The position numbers and the translations under genes are program-made. The notes below the pieces were generated by a model. The model made no database searches. It was not told the origin of the DNA and saw nothing but the letters and a program-made list of their open reading frames with translations. A stretch of DNA of 64,000 bases from Tunturiibacter gelidiferens (GTDB taxonomy: Bacteria > Acidobacteriota > Terriglobia > Terriglobales > Acidobacteriaceae), in assembly GCF_013410115.1 (NCBI RefSeq), contig NZ_JACCCV010000001.1:1-64000 (forward strand), written 5' to 3'. Of this stretch, positions 20,246 through 28,798 are shown piece after piece; within the stretch, counting starts at the first letter, position 1, and every line of letters starts with the position of its first letter.

Positions 20246-20701
20246 ATGGAAGTCCTAAATGTCGTTGCAATTATCGTCGCTGGATTGATGGTTGGATCTG
20301 AACTGGCCATCGCCGCGTTTGTTCATCCAACGCTCGATAAACTTCCGGATGATGTTCATCTGCCAGCCGCAAGCGCCCTCGCTCGTGTGCAGGGGAGGTT
20401 CATGCCGTTTTGGTACATTCTTGTATTTTTGCTTACTTTAGCCGAGCTTGTAATCCAATGGCACCAATCTGGTCGCTTACCGATCTGGATCACTACATCG
20501 GCCGTTTTGTGGATGTTGGCGATTTTGTATACGGTCACCGCCCTCGTGCCGATCAACAACCGTATCGCATCGTGGGAAAAGTCCACTCCGCCTGCCGATT
20601 GGAAGACTTACCGGAGCAGATGGGATCTGCTTCACCGCTGGCGTGTTGTTCTCCTCACGATAGCTTTCGCGTTTCTAATCGTGGGATTCGTTTGCAAGTA
20701 G
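20246..20701 (+). CDS. DUF1772 (anthrone oxygenase-like) membrane protein
   Basis: 151 residues from ATG 20246, 7 bp after GGAGGA at 20233-20238; the ATG at 20243 is the alternative. Four membrane segments: VVAIIVAGLMVGSELAIAAF, FWYILVFLLTLAEL, SAVLWMLAILYTVTALV and VVLLTIAFAFLIVGF. The family motif PINNRIASW is present. DUF1772 proteins are related to anthrone oxygenases; the substrate here is unknown. Last gene of the TetR-linked operon; a dispersed repeat begins 60 bp downstream. Confidence 0.85.
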   Translation: MEVLNVVAIIVAGLMVGSELAIAAFVHPTLDKLPDDVHLPAASALARVQGRFMPFWYILVFLLTLAELVIQWHQSGRLPIWITTSAVLWMLAILYTVTALVPINNRIASWEKSTPPADWKTYRSRWDLLHRWRVVLLTIAFAFLIVGFVCK

Positions 20702-20760
20702 TCATCTTTGGCCTCTTCCCCAAGGCAGCTATCGCCGGAGATCGGGAGTCGTGGCAGTCT

Positions 20761-20797
20761 GCGCCATTCCGGCTCTTTCGCGTGGCCTATTACTTAC
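20761..20797. repeat. 37-bp dispersed repeat, copy A
   Basis: Matches 22682-22718 in the same orientation at 33 of 37 positions, sharing the core GCTCTTTCGCGTGGC. It lies just past the stop of the free-domain gene, so copies A and B bracket the metalloprotease locus. Confidence 0.7.
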
Positions 20798-20806
20798 CGC
20801 AAGTAA

Positions 20807-21223
20807 TCACCGAGCTTTGCGAGGCTTCGGCTCGCTTCGAGCCGCTTTGCCGCCGGCACCGGGGGCGGGCATTACCTGGCCATGTGCTACCTGACCCAAC
20901 GCTACGGGAGGCTTTTGAGCGATTTGGCTCCGGGTAAGTGCGACGCGAATCGCTATGCCGTTGTTCTTGCCGGTATCGATGAGATAGTCGGCGGTGACGG
21001 GCAGATTGTTCACGAAGGCGTCGCGCAGGAGGCCGAACATTGCCTGGCGGGCCGGAAGGTTGTCGTCGTTTCGGAGTTGAAAGCCATAGGCACCATCGCC
21101 GATTGCGTTGAGGATGAATACGGCCTCAACATCCAGGGCATCGTTGGGAGGACCGTAGCCGGTGCCGAGGTCGTGGGCGCGGAGAAAAACGATTTTTCCT
21201 GTCTTTTCGAGCAAGTTGGACAT
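20807..21223 (-). CDS. Stand-alone copy of the metalloprotease C-terminal domain
   Basis: 138 residues from the ATG at 21223, preceded by AGGAGA at good spacing; a longer open frame upstream overlaps the protease gene and is rejected. Residues about 9-90 align with the last ~90 residues of the neighbouring protease. Shared features are FLRAH(D/E)LG(T/S)GYG near the start, AFGFQLR-type AYGFQLR with Asn/Asp following, an AR/RREMF-like RQAMF, LLR(D/S)AF, and an RVA ending. The C-terminal ~40 residues are Pro/Ala/Lys-rich. No signal peptide or catalytic motif. Function unknown; it could be a partner, inhibitor or binding module of the protease. It lies 10 bp downstream of the protease stop on the same strand. 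Confidence 0.75.
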   Translation of the reverse strand: MSNLLEKTGKIVFLRAHDLGTGYGPPNDALDVEAVFILNAIGDGAYGFQLRNDDNLPARQAMFGLLRDAFVNNLPVTADYLIDTGKNNGIAIRVALTRSQIAQKPPVALGQVAHGQVMPAPGAGGKAARSEPKPRKAR

Positions 21224-21233
21224 GGGTAGTCTC

Positions 21234-22307
21234 CTATGGGTTCGCGACGCGAATGATTTCACCTGCGCGGGGGCCGATGGTAACGTAATCGAGCCGGATT
21301 GGCCGCCCGGCGATGAAGGCGGATCGAAGCATGTCGAACATCTCTCTGCGCGTGGGTCCGTTCGGGTCGGCACGCAGTTGAAAGCCGAACGCACGCAGCG
21401 GTTCCTCAGCGAGCTGCACGACCACCTCACAGTCGAGAAAATTTGGCGATTTGCCGTATCCGCTGCCGAGTTCGTGAGCCCGCAGGAACGAGATCTGGCC
21501 CACCGTCTCGATCAGACTCCCGATCGGATCGACCCTGCCGTACCCGATTACATCCATAAGCTGCAAGTCGACAGCCGAGACGGGATTGACCACACCTGAG
21601 TCGGAAAACTGATTGAACGAGTCGTTGGTGCCTCCCGCCCAATCCCGGGTATCTAAATGATTTGCGGCAGAATCATTAAACTCCTTCAGCAGGGTGACCC
21701 CGTTGTCGATCGAGAAGAAGTTCCCGGCACCACCGCCGAGTGACTTCATTCCGGCACCAGTGTAGGAAAAACAGTCGATCAGACTGAACGAATTGTTTCC
21801 GCCGGAGAGGCCGGTGCGGCCCATCACTTCGGAGATCTCATGTGCAGCAACCCCCCGAAAATCAAATGTTCCCGGGGCGATTGGACCGGAGAACGTGAAA
21901 GAGTTTCCCACTCCGAAGGTCGTGCCTCCATCGTCAGTCATATCATCGGGAATATGGCCAAGCGCTTTGGCTTGCGCTCGCATCAGCTGCCAGGTTCCGG
22001 CGCCATTGGTGGGATCGGTTGCGGTCATCGAGCCGCCAGGGCCGATCGCGATGGCATCGTTTTGCGTCGATGCGTATGCAACGACCTGATCGTAAAGATC
22101 GGCATACGAGATAGACACGGTCGCCGGAAAGCTCTCTCCGAAAACTGTCGCCTTTGTTACCGCGTCAACCGTGATATTGACGTGAATGTCGTCAGAGAAT
22201 GCGTCGGTGAAGACCTTGGCCGCCGCCGTCCATGCTGCCTTGGCCGCCGTTGCGTTGACTCCGAAATTCGTGTCGAACCCGGACGTGAATGTGGGAGTGA
22301 TAATCAA
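21234..22307 (-). CDS. NF038122-type zinc metalloprotease
   Basis: 357 residues. The start is a TTG at 22307, supported by GGGGAGG 5 bp upstream and a family-like opening (IITPTFTSGFDTNF). The zinc-binding helix is FRGVAAHEISEVMGR, about residue 152-166, giving HExxExxxR. Residues about 265-357 form a separate C-terminal domain that is repeated as the next gene. No signal peptide is visible, so if secreted it would need a non-classical route. It shares an operon with the free-domain gene and lies between two 37-bp direct repeats. Family assignment is by recall of the AHEISEVMGR motif. Confidence 0.8.
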   Translation of the reverse strand: MIITPTFTSGFDTNFGVNATAAKAAWTAAAKVFTDAFSDDIHVNITVDAVTKATVFGESFPATVSISYADLYDQVVAYASTQNDAIAIGPGGSMTATDPTNGAGTWQLMRAQAKALGHIPDDMTDDGGTTFGVGNSFTFSGPIAPGTFDFRGVAAHEISEVMGRTGLSGGNNSFSLIDCFSYTGAGMKSLGGGAGNFFSIDNGVTLLKEFNDSAANHLDTRDWAGGTNDSFNQFSDSGVVNPVSAVDLQLMDVIGYGRVDPIGSLIETVGQISFLRAHELGSGYGKSPNFLDCEVVVQLAEEPLRAFGFQLRADPNGPTRREMFDMLRSAFIAGRPIRLDYVTIGPRAGEIIRVANP

Positions 22308-22681
22308 TTCGACCTCCCCTGAAGTTCAGACTGCTTGCCCTAAAGTTAAGGACCGTCAAGTAGGACCCGAATGGCTAGAACCCCGAATGGCTGGAACCCA
22401 ATGGCCTATCGCGTCATTCGTCACCTCCCCAAAGGATGAACGATAGACGGATACGCACAGTAGGTGAACTGTGCACAATTGCCGAACGCTGAAAAGATAG
22501 CACGAAAAGTCGGCTTGTGTGTTTACCGATCCGCTCCATTTTGTGTGGAGGTACAACCGGTTTACCGGAGAAGTGCCGTCGATTCAATTGCGGGGGTTCC
22601 GTAGCAATGGAAGAAGCCGTCCACAGCGCAAGGGGCTTTAGCCCCGGAAAATTCTGTCAAGCCCCAAAATCACAAAAAGCC
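22308..22681. other. Intergenic region with a GGGGC/GCCCC hairpin
   Basis: No supported gene. A short minus-strand frame (22356-22556) lacks a ribosome-binding site. A tight inverted repeat GGGGC-ttta-GCCCC lies at 22632-22645, just before the 37-bp repeat B. The protease promoter should lie at the left end. Confidence 0.5.
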
Positions 22682-22718
22682 GCGCCATCCCTGCTCTTTC
22701 GCGTGGCGTATTAGTTAC
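22682..22718. repeat. 37-bp dispersed repeat, copy B
   Basis: Direct repeat of 20761-20797 (33 of 37 identical). It lies upstream of the protease gene and close to the kdp terminator. Confidence 0.7.
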
Positions 22719-22752
22719 TCTCAAACCGCTACAATAGAACTATGCATAAAGA

Positions 22753-22785
22753 GAGCCCCGGCGAATACCGGGGCTCCTTGCTTTT
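22753..22785. terminator. Intrinsic terminator-like hairpin downstream of kdpC
   Basis: Perfect 9-bp stem GAGCCCCGG / CCGGGGCTC (22753-22761 with 22768-22776), loop of 6. On the + strand it is followed by CTTGCTTTT. On the minus strand, the direction of the kdp operon, it is followed by a weaker TCTCTTT tract. It probably ends the kdp transcript and may work in both directions. Confidence 0.7.
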
Positions 22786-22917
22786 AATCCCATAACCCTT
22801 TTGTTTGAACGAATCTGCACGCAACCCGTTTCTTATGAATATTTTGCCGGCCAAGACTATGCGCAAATCCATGATAATACTCAGCTTACGCGCAGGTAAT
22901 AGGAGGGGGGTACCCAT

Positions 22918-23493
22918 CTATCTTTGCGCAGGAGCCGCCTGATCGAGATCCAGATTCAGCATCAACACATTCACCCGCGACTCTCCGAGAAACCCAAGCT
23001 GACGCCCCTCGGTATGTTGTGCCACCAGACGTCGCACAGCATCTTCGCTCAAACGTCGCTCCCGCGCAACGCGAGCCACCTGAAACTCCGCAGCCGCTGG
23101 CGTAATGTGAGGATCCAGTCCCGATCCCGAAGCCGTGACCAGATCAATCGGCACGTTCGCTCCAGGATGATCGACCTGCAACGCCGCCACATCCCCCGCT
23201 ACCCGGTCGATCAGCTTCTTGTTCGTCGGACCAAGATTCGACCCACTCGAGTTCGCAGCATCGTATCCAATGCCCGCCTCCGAAGGCCGTGAGTGAAAGT
23301 ACTGCGGAGCTGTAAACGACTGGCCAATAATACGCGAGCCAATCAGCGTTCCACCCGCGTAAAGAAGCTGCCCGTTAGCCTTGTCATGAAACAGCACCTG
23401 CGCCAGCCCGGTCACAACAAACGGATAGACCAAGCCGAACAAAACAGTCGTAACAACGGTATAAAGCACAGCGGTGATCAGATTGCGACGCAT
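22918..23493 (-). CDS. kdpC: Potassium-transporting ATPase subunit KdpC
   Basis: 191 residues, full family length. A single N-terminal membrane helix (AVLYTVVTTVLFGLVYPFVV) anchors a periplasmic domain with family motifs SFTAPQYFHSRPS, NSSGSNLGPTN and SGSGLDPHITPAAA. KdpC stabilises the KdpFABC complex and is needed for ATP-driven high-affinity K+ uptake. It starts 8 bp after kdpB stops and is the last gene of the operon. Confidence 0.97.
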   Translation of the reverse strand: MRRNLITAVLYTVVTTVLFGLVYPFVVTGLAQVLFHDKANGQLLYAGGTLIGSRIIGQSFTAPQYFHSRPSEAGIGYDAANSSGSNLGPTNKKLIDRVAGDVAALQVDHPGANVPIDLVTASGSGLDPHITPAAAEFQVARVARERRLSEDAVRRLVAQHTEGRQLGFLGESRVNVLMLNLDLDQAAPAQR

Positions 23494-23501
23494 AAAATTC
23501 C

Positions 23502-25541
23502 TTAGGCCAGATGAATGGCAGTGATGATGATGTCGATGAGCTTGATACCAAGAAAAGGAGCAACAAGACCGCCGAAACCGTAGATAAATAGATTGCGCTG
23601 CAGCAACGCCTGCGCCGACATGGCCTTATAACCAACGCCTCGCAGCGCCAGTGGAATCAACCCAACGATAATCAGCGCATTGAAGATCACCGCAGAGAGA
23701 ATCGCCGACTGCGGCGTCTTCAGATGCATAATATTCAGCGCATTCAATACCGGAAACGTAGCGGCGAACATCGCCGGAATAATCGCAAAGTACTTCGCAA
23801 CGTCATTCGCAATCGAGAACGTCGTCAGAGCGCCACGCGTCATCAGCAACTGCTTGCCGATCTCCACAATCTCAATCAGCTTCGTCGGGTTTGAGTCGAG
23901 GTCGACCATATTCCCCGCCTCCTTCGCCGCCTGAGTGCCCGTGTTCATCGCAACACCCACATCGGCTTGCGCCAGCGCAGGAGCGTCATTGGTTCCATCG
24001 CCCGTCATCGCGACCAGCTTGCCCTCGGCCTGCTCGCGGCGAATCAGGTCCATCTTGTCCTTGGGCTTCGCCTCCGCGAGAAAGTCGTCGACACCGGCCT
24101 CGCGCGCAATCGCCGCCGCAGTCAACGGATTATCACCGGTAATCATGATCGTCCGAATCCCCATCGACCGAAGCTGCGCGAACCGCTCCTTCATTCCACC
24201 CTTCACAATGTCCTTCAGATGGATCACGCCCAGTGCCTGCCGATTCTCAGCCACCACCAGCGGCGTACCCCCACTACGGGCAACCGTCTCAACCGCTGCG
24301 CGCACCTCATCCGGTAAACTTCCGCCATTCTCCTTCAAAAATGCGGCAATCGCGTCGGTCGAACCCTTCCGAATAATCCGCCCATCAAGGTTAACGCCCG
24401 ACATTCTCGTTACCGCGCTGAACGGCACAAACTCCGCCTGCAACTCGCTCAACTCGCGCCCGCGAAGACCGTACAACTCCTTGGCCAACACCACAATGCT
24501 GCGCCCCTCCGGCGTCTCATCCGGCAGCGACGACAACTGCGCCGCATCCGCAAGCTGATCCTTGCTCACTCCTGGCGCAGGAATAAACTCCGCAGCCTGA
24601 CGGTTGCCCAGCGTAATCGTTCCCGTCTTATCCAGCAGAAGCGTATTCACGTCACCCGCCGCTTCAACTGCGCGCCCCGACATCGCCAGCACATTATGCT
24701 GCACCAGCCTATCCATCCCAGCAATCCCAATTGCCGAAAGCAGCCCGCCAATCGTAGTCGGAATCAGACACACCAGCAACGAGATCAGCACAAACACCGT
24801 CTGCGGCGCAGTCGAATAGATCGCGATCGGCTGCAACGTCACCACAGCTAGCAAGAAGATGATCGTCAAGCCCGCAAGGAGGATGTTCAGAGCGATCTCA
24901 TTCGGAGTCTTCTGTCGCTCCGCGCCTTCAACCAGCGCAATCATGCGATCCAGAAATGTCTCACCGGGGTTAGACGTAATCTTCACCTTGATCTGGTCCG
25001 ATAAACACCGCGTTCCACCAGTAACCGCGGACCGATCTCCACCAGCTTCGCGAATCACCGGCGCAGACTCACCCGTGATCGCCGACTCATCCACCGAAGC
25101 CACGCCTTCGATTACTTCGCCATCGCCGGGGATCATATTACCAGCAATAACAATGACATGATCCCCCGCCCGCAGATCCGAGCTGGGAACCTCCTCCGTG
25201 CTCCCGTCTATGCGAAGCCGCACTGCAGTCGTCTCCGACTTCGCACGCCGCAGCGCGTCCGCCTGCGCCTTGCCGCGGCCTTCCGCCATCGCTTCCGCAA
25301 AGTTCGCGAATAGTACGGTGAACCAGAGCCACAACGTAATCTGCAGATCGAATTGAAACGACCCGCGATGCGAGAGACTATCGCGAAGCAGATAGATAGT
25401 GGTAATCACGCTGCCGATCTCAACAACGAACATCACCGGATTCTTCATCATCGTGCGCGGACTCAGCTTGACTAACGCGTCGACCAGCGCGCGGCGTACT
25501 ATTTTGCTGTCCCATAAGGAGCGTTTGCGGGTATTTGCCAT
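23502..25541 (-). CDS. kdpB: Potassium-transporting P-type ATPase subunit KdpB
   Basis: 679 residues. P-type ATPase with the phosphorylation motif [16 protein letters not shown], the actuator motif [16 protein letters not shown] and the hinge motif [18 protein letters not shown]. It hydrolyses ATP in the inner membrane to drive K+ through KdpA. Length and motifs are normal. It starts 20 bp after the kdpA stop and has RBS-proximal spacing typical of coupled kdp genes. Confidence 0.98.
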   Translation of the reverse strand: MANTRKRSLWDSKIVRRALVDALVKLSPRTMMKNPVMFVVEIGSVITTIYLLRDSLSHRGSFQFDLQITLWLWFTVLFANFAEAMAEGRGKAQADALRRAKSETTAVRLRIDGSTEEVPSSDLRAGDHVIVIAGNMIPGDGEVIEGVASVDESAITGESAPVIREAGGDRSAVTGGTRCLSDQIKVKITSNPGETFLDRMIALVEGAERQKTPNEIALNILLAGLTIIFLLAVVTLQPIAIYSTAPQTVFVLISLLVCLIPTTIGGLLSAIGIAGMDRLVQHNVLAMSGRAVEAAGDVNTLLLDKTGTITLGNRQAAEFIPAPGVSKDQLADAAQLSSLPDETPEGRSIVVLAKELYGLRGRELSELQAEFVPFSAVTRMSGVNLDGRIIRKGSTDAIAAFLKENGGSLPDEVRAAVETVARSGGTPLVVAENRQALGVIHLKDIVKGGMKERFAQLRSMGIRTIMITGDNPLTAAAIAREAGVDDFLAEAKPKDKMDLIRREQAEGKLVAMTGDGTNDAPALAQADVGVAMNTGTQAAKEAGNMVDLDSNPTKLIEIVEIGKQLLMTRGALTTFSIANDVAKYFAIIPAMFAATFPVLNALNIMHLKTPQSAILSAVIFNALIIVGLIPLALRGVGYKAMSAQALLQRNLFIYGFGGLVAPFLGIKLIDIIITAIHLA

Positions 25542-25561
25542 GGTTATCTGTTTTCTCTGGA

Positions 25562-27337
25562 CTAGAAGCTTTTGCCAGCGTGCATCATTAGGTGCTCAAG
25601 AATTGGACCGAGCGAGATAGCGGGAAAGAAAGTAAGCGCGCCAACGATAAGAACAACGCCCACCAAAAGCACCGTGAATAGCGGCGTATGAACAGGAAAA
25701 GTTCCCGGCGATGGAGGAACCAGCTTCTTCTTCGCCAGACTACCGGCGATAGCCAGCATCGGAACGATCATCAGGAATCGGCCGATCAGCATCGCTGCCG
25801 CCAGCGATAAGTTGTACCAATGCGTATTCGCACTAAGGCCCGCGAAAGCGGATCCGTTATTTCCAGTCGCTGACGTGTAGGCGTAGAGAATCTCCGATAG
25901 ACCATGAGGTCCCGTGTTCGCCAGCGACGAGAGGCCAAGTTGCGGCATCATCAGGGTCACCGCCGAAAATCCCAGAATCGACAAAGGAAAGATCAGCACA
26001 TAAAGCATGGCCATCTTCACGTCATACGATTCGATCTTCTTGCCCAGATACTCAGGCGTCCGCCCAACCATCAAACCGGCTATAAAGACAGCCAGTACGA
26101 CGAAGATCAACATCCCATAGAGCCCCGCTCCCACCCCACCGAAGATCACCTCGCCCAGCATGATGTTGACCATCGGGACCAAACCTCCGAGCGGCATAAA
26201 CGAATCGTGCATGGCGTTTACCGCACCACAGCTCGCATCCGTTGTCACTGTCGCAAACAGGGCCGAATTGGCGATGCCGAACCGTACTTCCTTGCCTTCC
26301 ATATTGCCGCCGGCCTGCGTTACGGAGACATGCTGATCCACCGAGTGGAGGAGTGGGTTCGCCTGCGCCTCCGCGTAGTACGCCACAAATACACCGACAA
26401 GAAAGAGCGAAGCCATCGCAGCAAAGACTGCCCAGCCATGCTTTGGTGCTCGCGTCATTCGCCCCAACGTGACCGTCAGCCCAGCGGGTATCAGGAAGAT
26501 CGAGATCATCTGCATCAAATTGGAGAGAGGCGTTGGGTTCTCGAATGGGTGTGCGCTGTTCGTATTGAAAAACCCTCCACCATTTGTCCCAAGCATCTTG
26601 ATCGCCTCTTGAGAAGCAACTGGACCCTGCGCAATGCTCTGCGTCGTCAGAGTCTGGGTCGTCGTCTTGCCATCAGGGCCTGCCACAGTTGTCGTCTGCG
26701 CCTGCACGAGCTTTGCCTGATCGTAGGGGCGAAAGTTCTGCACTACGCCTTGCGAGACCAACAAGAGCGCATAGATCAAACAACCCGGAAGAAGAACCCA
26801 CAACGAGGCGCGCGTTGCATCAACCCAAAAATTTCCCAGCGTCTTCGACTCTCGCCGTGAAATACCCCGGATTAGCGCAACCGCCAACGCCATTCCGACG
26901 GCTGCCGAAAAGAAGTTATGGTAAGCAAGGGTGAGCATCTGAGTTAAATAGCTCATCGTCGTCTCAGGCACATAGGACTGCCAGTTGGTATTCGTCGTAA
27001 AAGACGCCGCCGTGTTCAACGCGAGATCAGGAGCTACGGATGCGAGATGCTGAGGATTGAGGGGCAGCCACTGCTGTAGCCGCTCTACCGCATACGTTGC
27101 CAACATAGAGACCAGACTGAAGAGCAACATGACAACCGCATATTCGCTCCAAGTCATCTCATGCGTTTCGTCGATGCGCGCCAGGCGATAGACGAGTCGC
27201 TCCATCGGACGAAAGATAACATCTACCCAGGTCTGTTCGCGCTCGAAGACGCGAGCCATGTACAGACCCAGTGGCTTTGCACATACCAATATCAATGCAA
27301 AAAAGACGAAAACCTGAAACCAGCCGTTCGCGGTCAT
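25562..27337 (-). CDS. kdpA: Potassium-transporting ATPase subunit KdpA
   Basis: 591 residues, ten or more membrane helices. K+ selectivity elements are visible, including [19 protein letters not shown] and [20 protein letters not shown]. KdpA is the K+-binding channel-like subunit, related to the Trk/Ktr superfamily. The ATG at 27337 has AGAGGAAG upstream. It lies 15 bp after kdpF. Confidence 0.98.
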   Translation of the reverse strand: MTANGWFQVFVFFALILVCAKPLGLYMARVFEREQTWVDVIFRPMERLVYRLARIDETHEMTWSEYAVVMLLFSLVSMLATYAVERLQQWLPLNPQHLASVAPDLALNTAASFTTNTNWQSYVPETTMSYLTQMLTLAYHNFFSAAVGMALAVALIRGISRRESKTLGNFWVDATRASLWVLLPGCLIYALLLVSQGVVQNFRPYDQAKLVQAQTTTVAGPDGKTTTQTLTTQSIAQGPVASQEAIKMLGTNGGGFFNTNSAHPFENPTPLSNLMQMISIFLIPAGLTVTLGRMTRAPKHGWAVFAAMASLFLVGVFVAYYAEAQANPLLHSVDQHVSVTQAGGNMEGKEVRFGIANSALFATVTTDASCGAVNAMHDSFMPLGGLVPMVNIMLGEVIFGGVGAGLYGMLIFVVLAVFIAGLMVGRTPEYLGKKIESYDVKMAMLYVLIFPLSILGFSAVTLMMPQLGLSSLANTGPHGLSEILYAYTSATGNNGSAFAGLSANTHWYNLSLAAAMLIGRFLMIVPMLAIAGSLAKKKLVPPSPGTFPVHTPLFTVLLVGVVLIVGALTFFPAISLGPILEHLMMHAGKSF

Positions 27338-27352
27338 GATAACTACTTCCTC

Positions 27353-27439
27353 TTAAAACTTTTCAGGGCGCAGCAGCGCATAAACCAGATAGATCAGTAA
27401 CAGTACGGTTACAAGGCCAAGCAGCAATGTCTCGATCAT
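27353..27439 (-). CDS. kdpF: Small Kdp subunit KdpF
   Basis: 28 residues, too short for ordinary gene callers: MIETLLLGLVTVLLLIYLVY followed by ALLRPEKF. One hydrophobic helix with the family-typical (Y)ALLRPEKF end. KdpF is a lipid-like stabiliser of KdpABC. Its ATG overlaps the stop of the preceding 34-residue frame (ATGA), which suggests coupled translation. Confidence 0.93.
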   Translation of the reverse strand: MIETLLLGLVTVLLLIYLVYALLRPEKF

Positions 27440-27540
27440 CCCTGCTTCTCCTTCATCCCCAACCGCTCACATCCTGTCGTGTAGCCAATCGCGATCACAA
27501 AAAAAAACACACTAGCACCGACGCATCCTAAATCCCACAT
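27436..27540 (-). CDS. 34-residue single-helix membrane peptide leading the kdp operon
   Basis: It starts at the ATG at 27540, preceded by GGAGG at about 8 bp. A longer frame upstream has no RBS and is not needed. The sequence is MWDLGCVGASVFFFVIAIGY, then TTGCERLGMKEKQG: one membrane helix followed by a GCERL motif and a charged tail. I recall similar short peptides with a (R)GCERL motif ahead of kdpF in other bacteria, but I cannot name a family. The stop overlaps the kdpF start. It may be a further small subunit or regulator of the pump (inference). Confidence 0.75.
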   Translation of the reverse strand: MWDLGCVGASVFFFVIAIGYTTGCERLGMKEKQG

Positions 27541-27663
27541 AATCCTGCCTCCGAACGAAGCCTTCCCATCCGAGCCTCCACAGCCACTCAACCCTAAGGT
27601 CTTCCGCTGCGCATGACGGAATCTCACGCTTCCGCGCGTATTCTTCATTCAAACAGTGGATCC

Positions 27664-27696
27664 ATAAAGAAGGTGTAGAAAGGTCGTAAAGAAGTC
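27664..27696. promoter_or_regulatory. Three 11-bp direct repeats upstream of the kdp operon
   Basis: On the + strand the blocks read ATAAAGAAGGT, GTAGAAAGGTC and GTAAAGAAGTC back to back. The 11-bp spacing is that used by OmpR/PhoB/KdpE-class regulators. The site is about 125 bp upstream of the first kdp frame. Confidence 0.45.
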
Positions 27697-27777
27697 GTAT
27701 GTGCCGTGAGGCAACCTAACAATAACGAACACGCTCCGGCACGAGCTGCAAGCCTGTTGTTCTCTTTCTCTTCGTCA

Positions 27778-28635
27778 CTACCTTCCAGGCAACTGTTCTT
27801 TCATCTTTAAATGTTCCCGCAAAAGATCATCAACGTCGCCGATCTTTTCCGACAGCATATTCAGCTTGCCCGACAGGTTTTGAATTTCGGATTCAGCACG
27901 AAGATTCACATCATAGTCCAACTCACCACGCACCCGGTCTTTCGTGTCCTGACGATTCTGGCTCATCATAATCACTGGAGCCTGGATGGCAGCCAGCATC
28001 GACAGAAACAGATTCAGCAAAATAAACGGATAGGGGTCCCAGGCTCTCCCCTTCAGAGCAATATTTGCCGAAGCGTAAACCACAAGTACAGATCCGAATA
28101 AGATGATAAAAATCCACGACCCACCGAATCGTGCGACCGAATCCGCGAGGCGGTCTCCAAAGCTCATCTCCTCTTCGATCACGTCATTTGAGTTGCGACT
28201 GGCTCGAAGCCGCACCAGCTCCTGTGACGCATGAAACTGACGGCTCACGACGGTCAACATGTCCATCCCCGCCATCGGTTTTTGCTGTAGCAGAGCCGCA
28301 ATATCGTCACGGCTCACTTCAACACAGGTCGTCTCTTCCATCGCCAGTGCCGTGGTTTGGTGAGGTGTGTCCTCCAGCATCGAAGCAAAGCCAAAGAACT
28401 CACCATCGTGGGGTTCATCCACGAGCACCTCCTGGTGATCTCGGTCCACTGTCGTCACCCGCACCGTACCCGAAACCATCACGTAGGCGTGTTTCCCCGG
28501 TTCGCCCAGCTTGTAGATGCGTTGGCGTGCAGCAAACTTCTTGATCTCAACCTGTGCTGCCAGCACCCCTATCTCTTCATCGTCGAGCAGCGCAAACAGA
28601 GGAATCTGTCTCAGCTCTTCCGCCTTACAAGCCAT
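27778..28635 (-). CDS. Cyclic-nucleotide-binding / DUF1003 membrane protein
   Basis: 285 residues. Residues about 10-130 are a cNMP-binding (CAP_ED) domain with IPLFALLDDEEIGVLAAQ and a phosphate-binding-cassette-like EFFGFASMLEDTPHQTTALA; the usual Arg of that cassette is replaced, so ligand binding is uncertain. Residues about 165-250 are DUF1003, with two helices (GGSWIFIILFGSVLVVY; PFILLNLFLSMLAAIQAPVI) and the family motif MMSQNRQDTKDR. A short coiled-coil-like tail follows. DUF1003 function is unknown. It sits between the kdp operon and the exporter kinase, on the same strand. Confidence 0.9.
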   Translation of the reverse strand: MACKAEELRQIPLFALLDDEEIGVLAAQVEIKKFAARQRIYKLGEPGKHAYVMVSGTVRVTTVDRDHQEVLVDEPHDGEFFGFASMLEDTPHQTTALAMEETTCVEVSRDDIAALLQQKPMAGMDMLTVVSRQFHASQELVRLRASRNSNDVIEEEMSFGDRLADSVARFGGSWIFIILFGSVLVVYASANIALKGRAWDPYPFILLNLFLSMLAAIQAPVIMMSQNRQDTKDRVRGELDYDVNLRAESEIQNLSGKLNMLSEKIGDVDDLLREHLKMKEQLPGR

Positions 28636-28798
28636 AGTTCACCTCGTTCTGATCCTGTGCTATTTTGCACGGCGAACGAGCACTTGGCACACTCTCTTTC
28701 CTTCCACATTGCTAAAAGAAGCAATCCAGACCCACCAAAAGCAGGGATTACACGAAATCGACGCCTCTGTAATATCAGGAATCGACCATCACCCCTAG

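Noticed and set aside
22356..22556. 66-residue minus-strand frame upstream of the protease
   Set aside because: No RBS, no recognisable domain; Trp/Cys-rich composition unlike neighbouring genes.
22707..22785. Small RNA gene ending in the strong 22753-22776 hairpin
   Set aside because: A TACAAT at 22730-22735 could be a -10 box but there is no acceptable -35 at proper spacing; the hairpin is explained as the kdp operon terminator.
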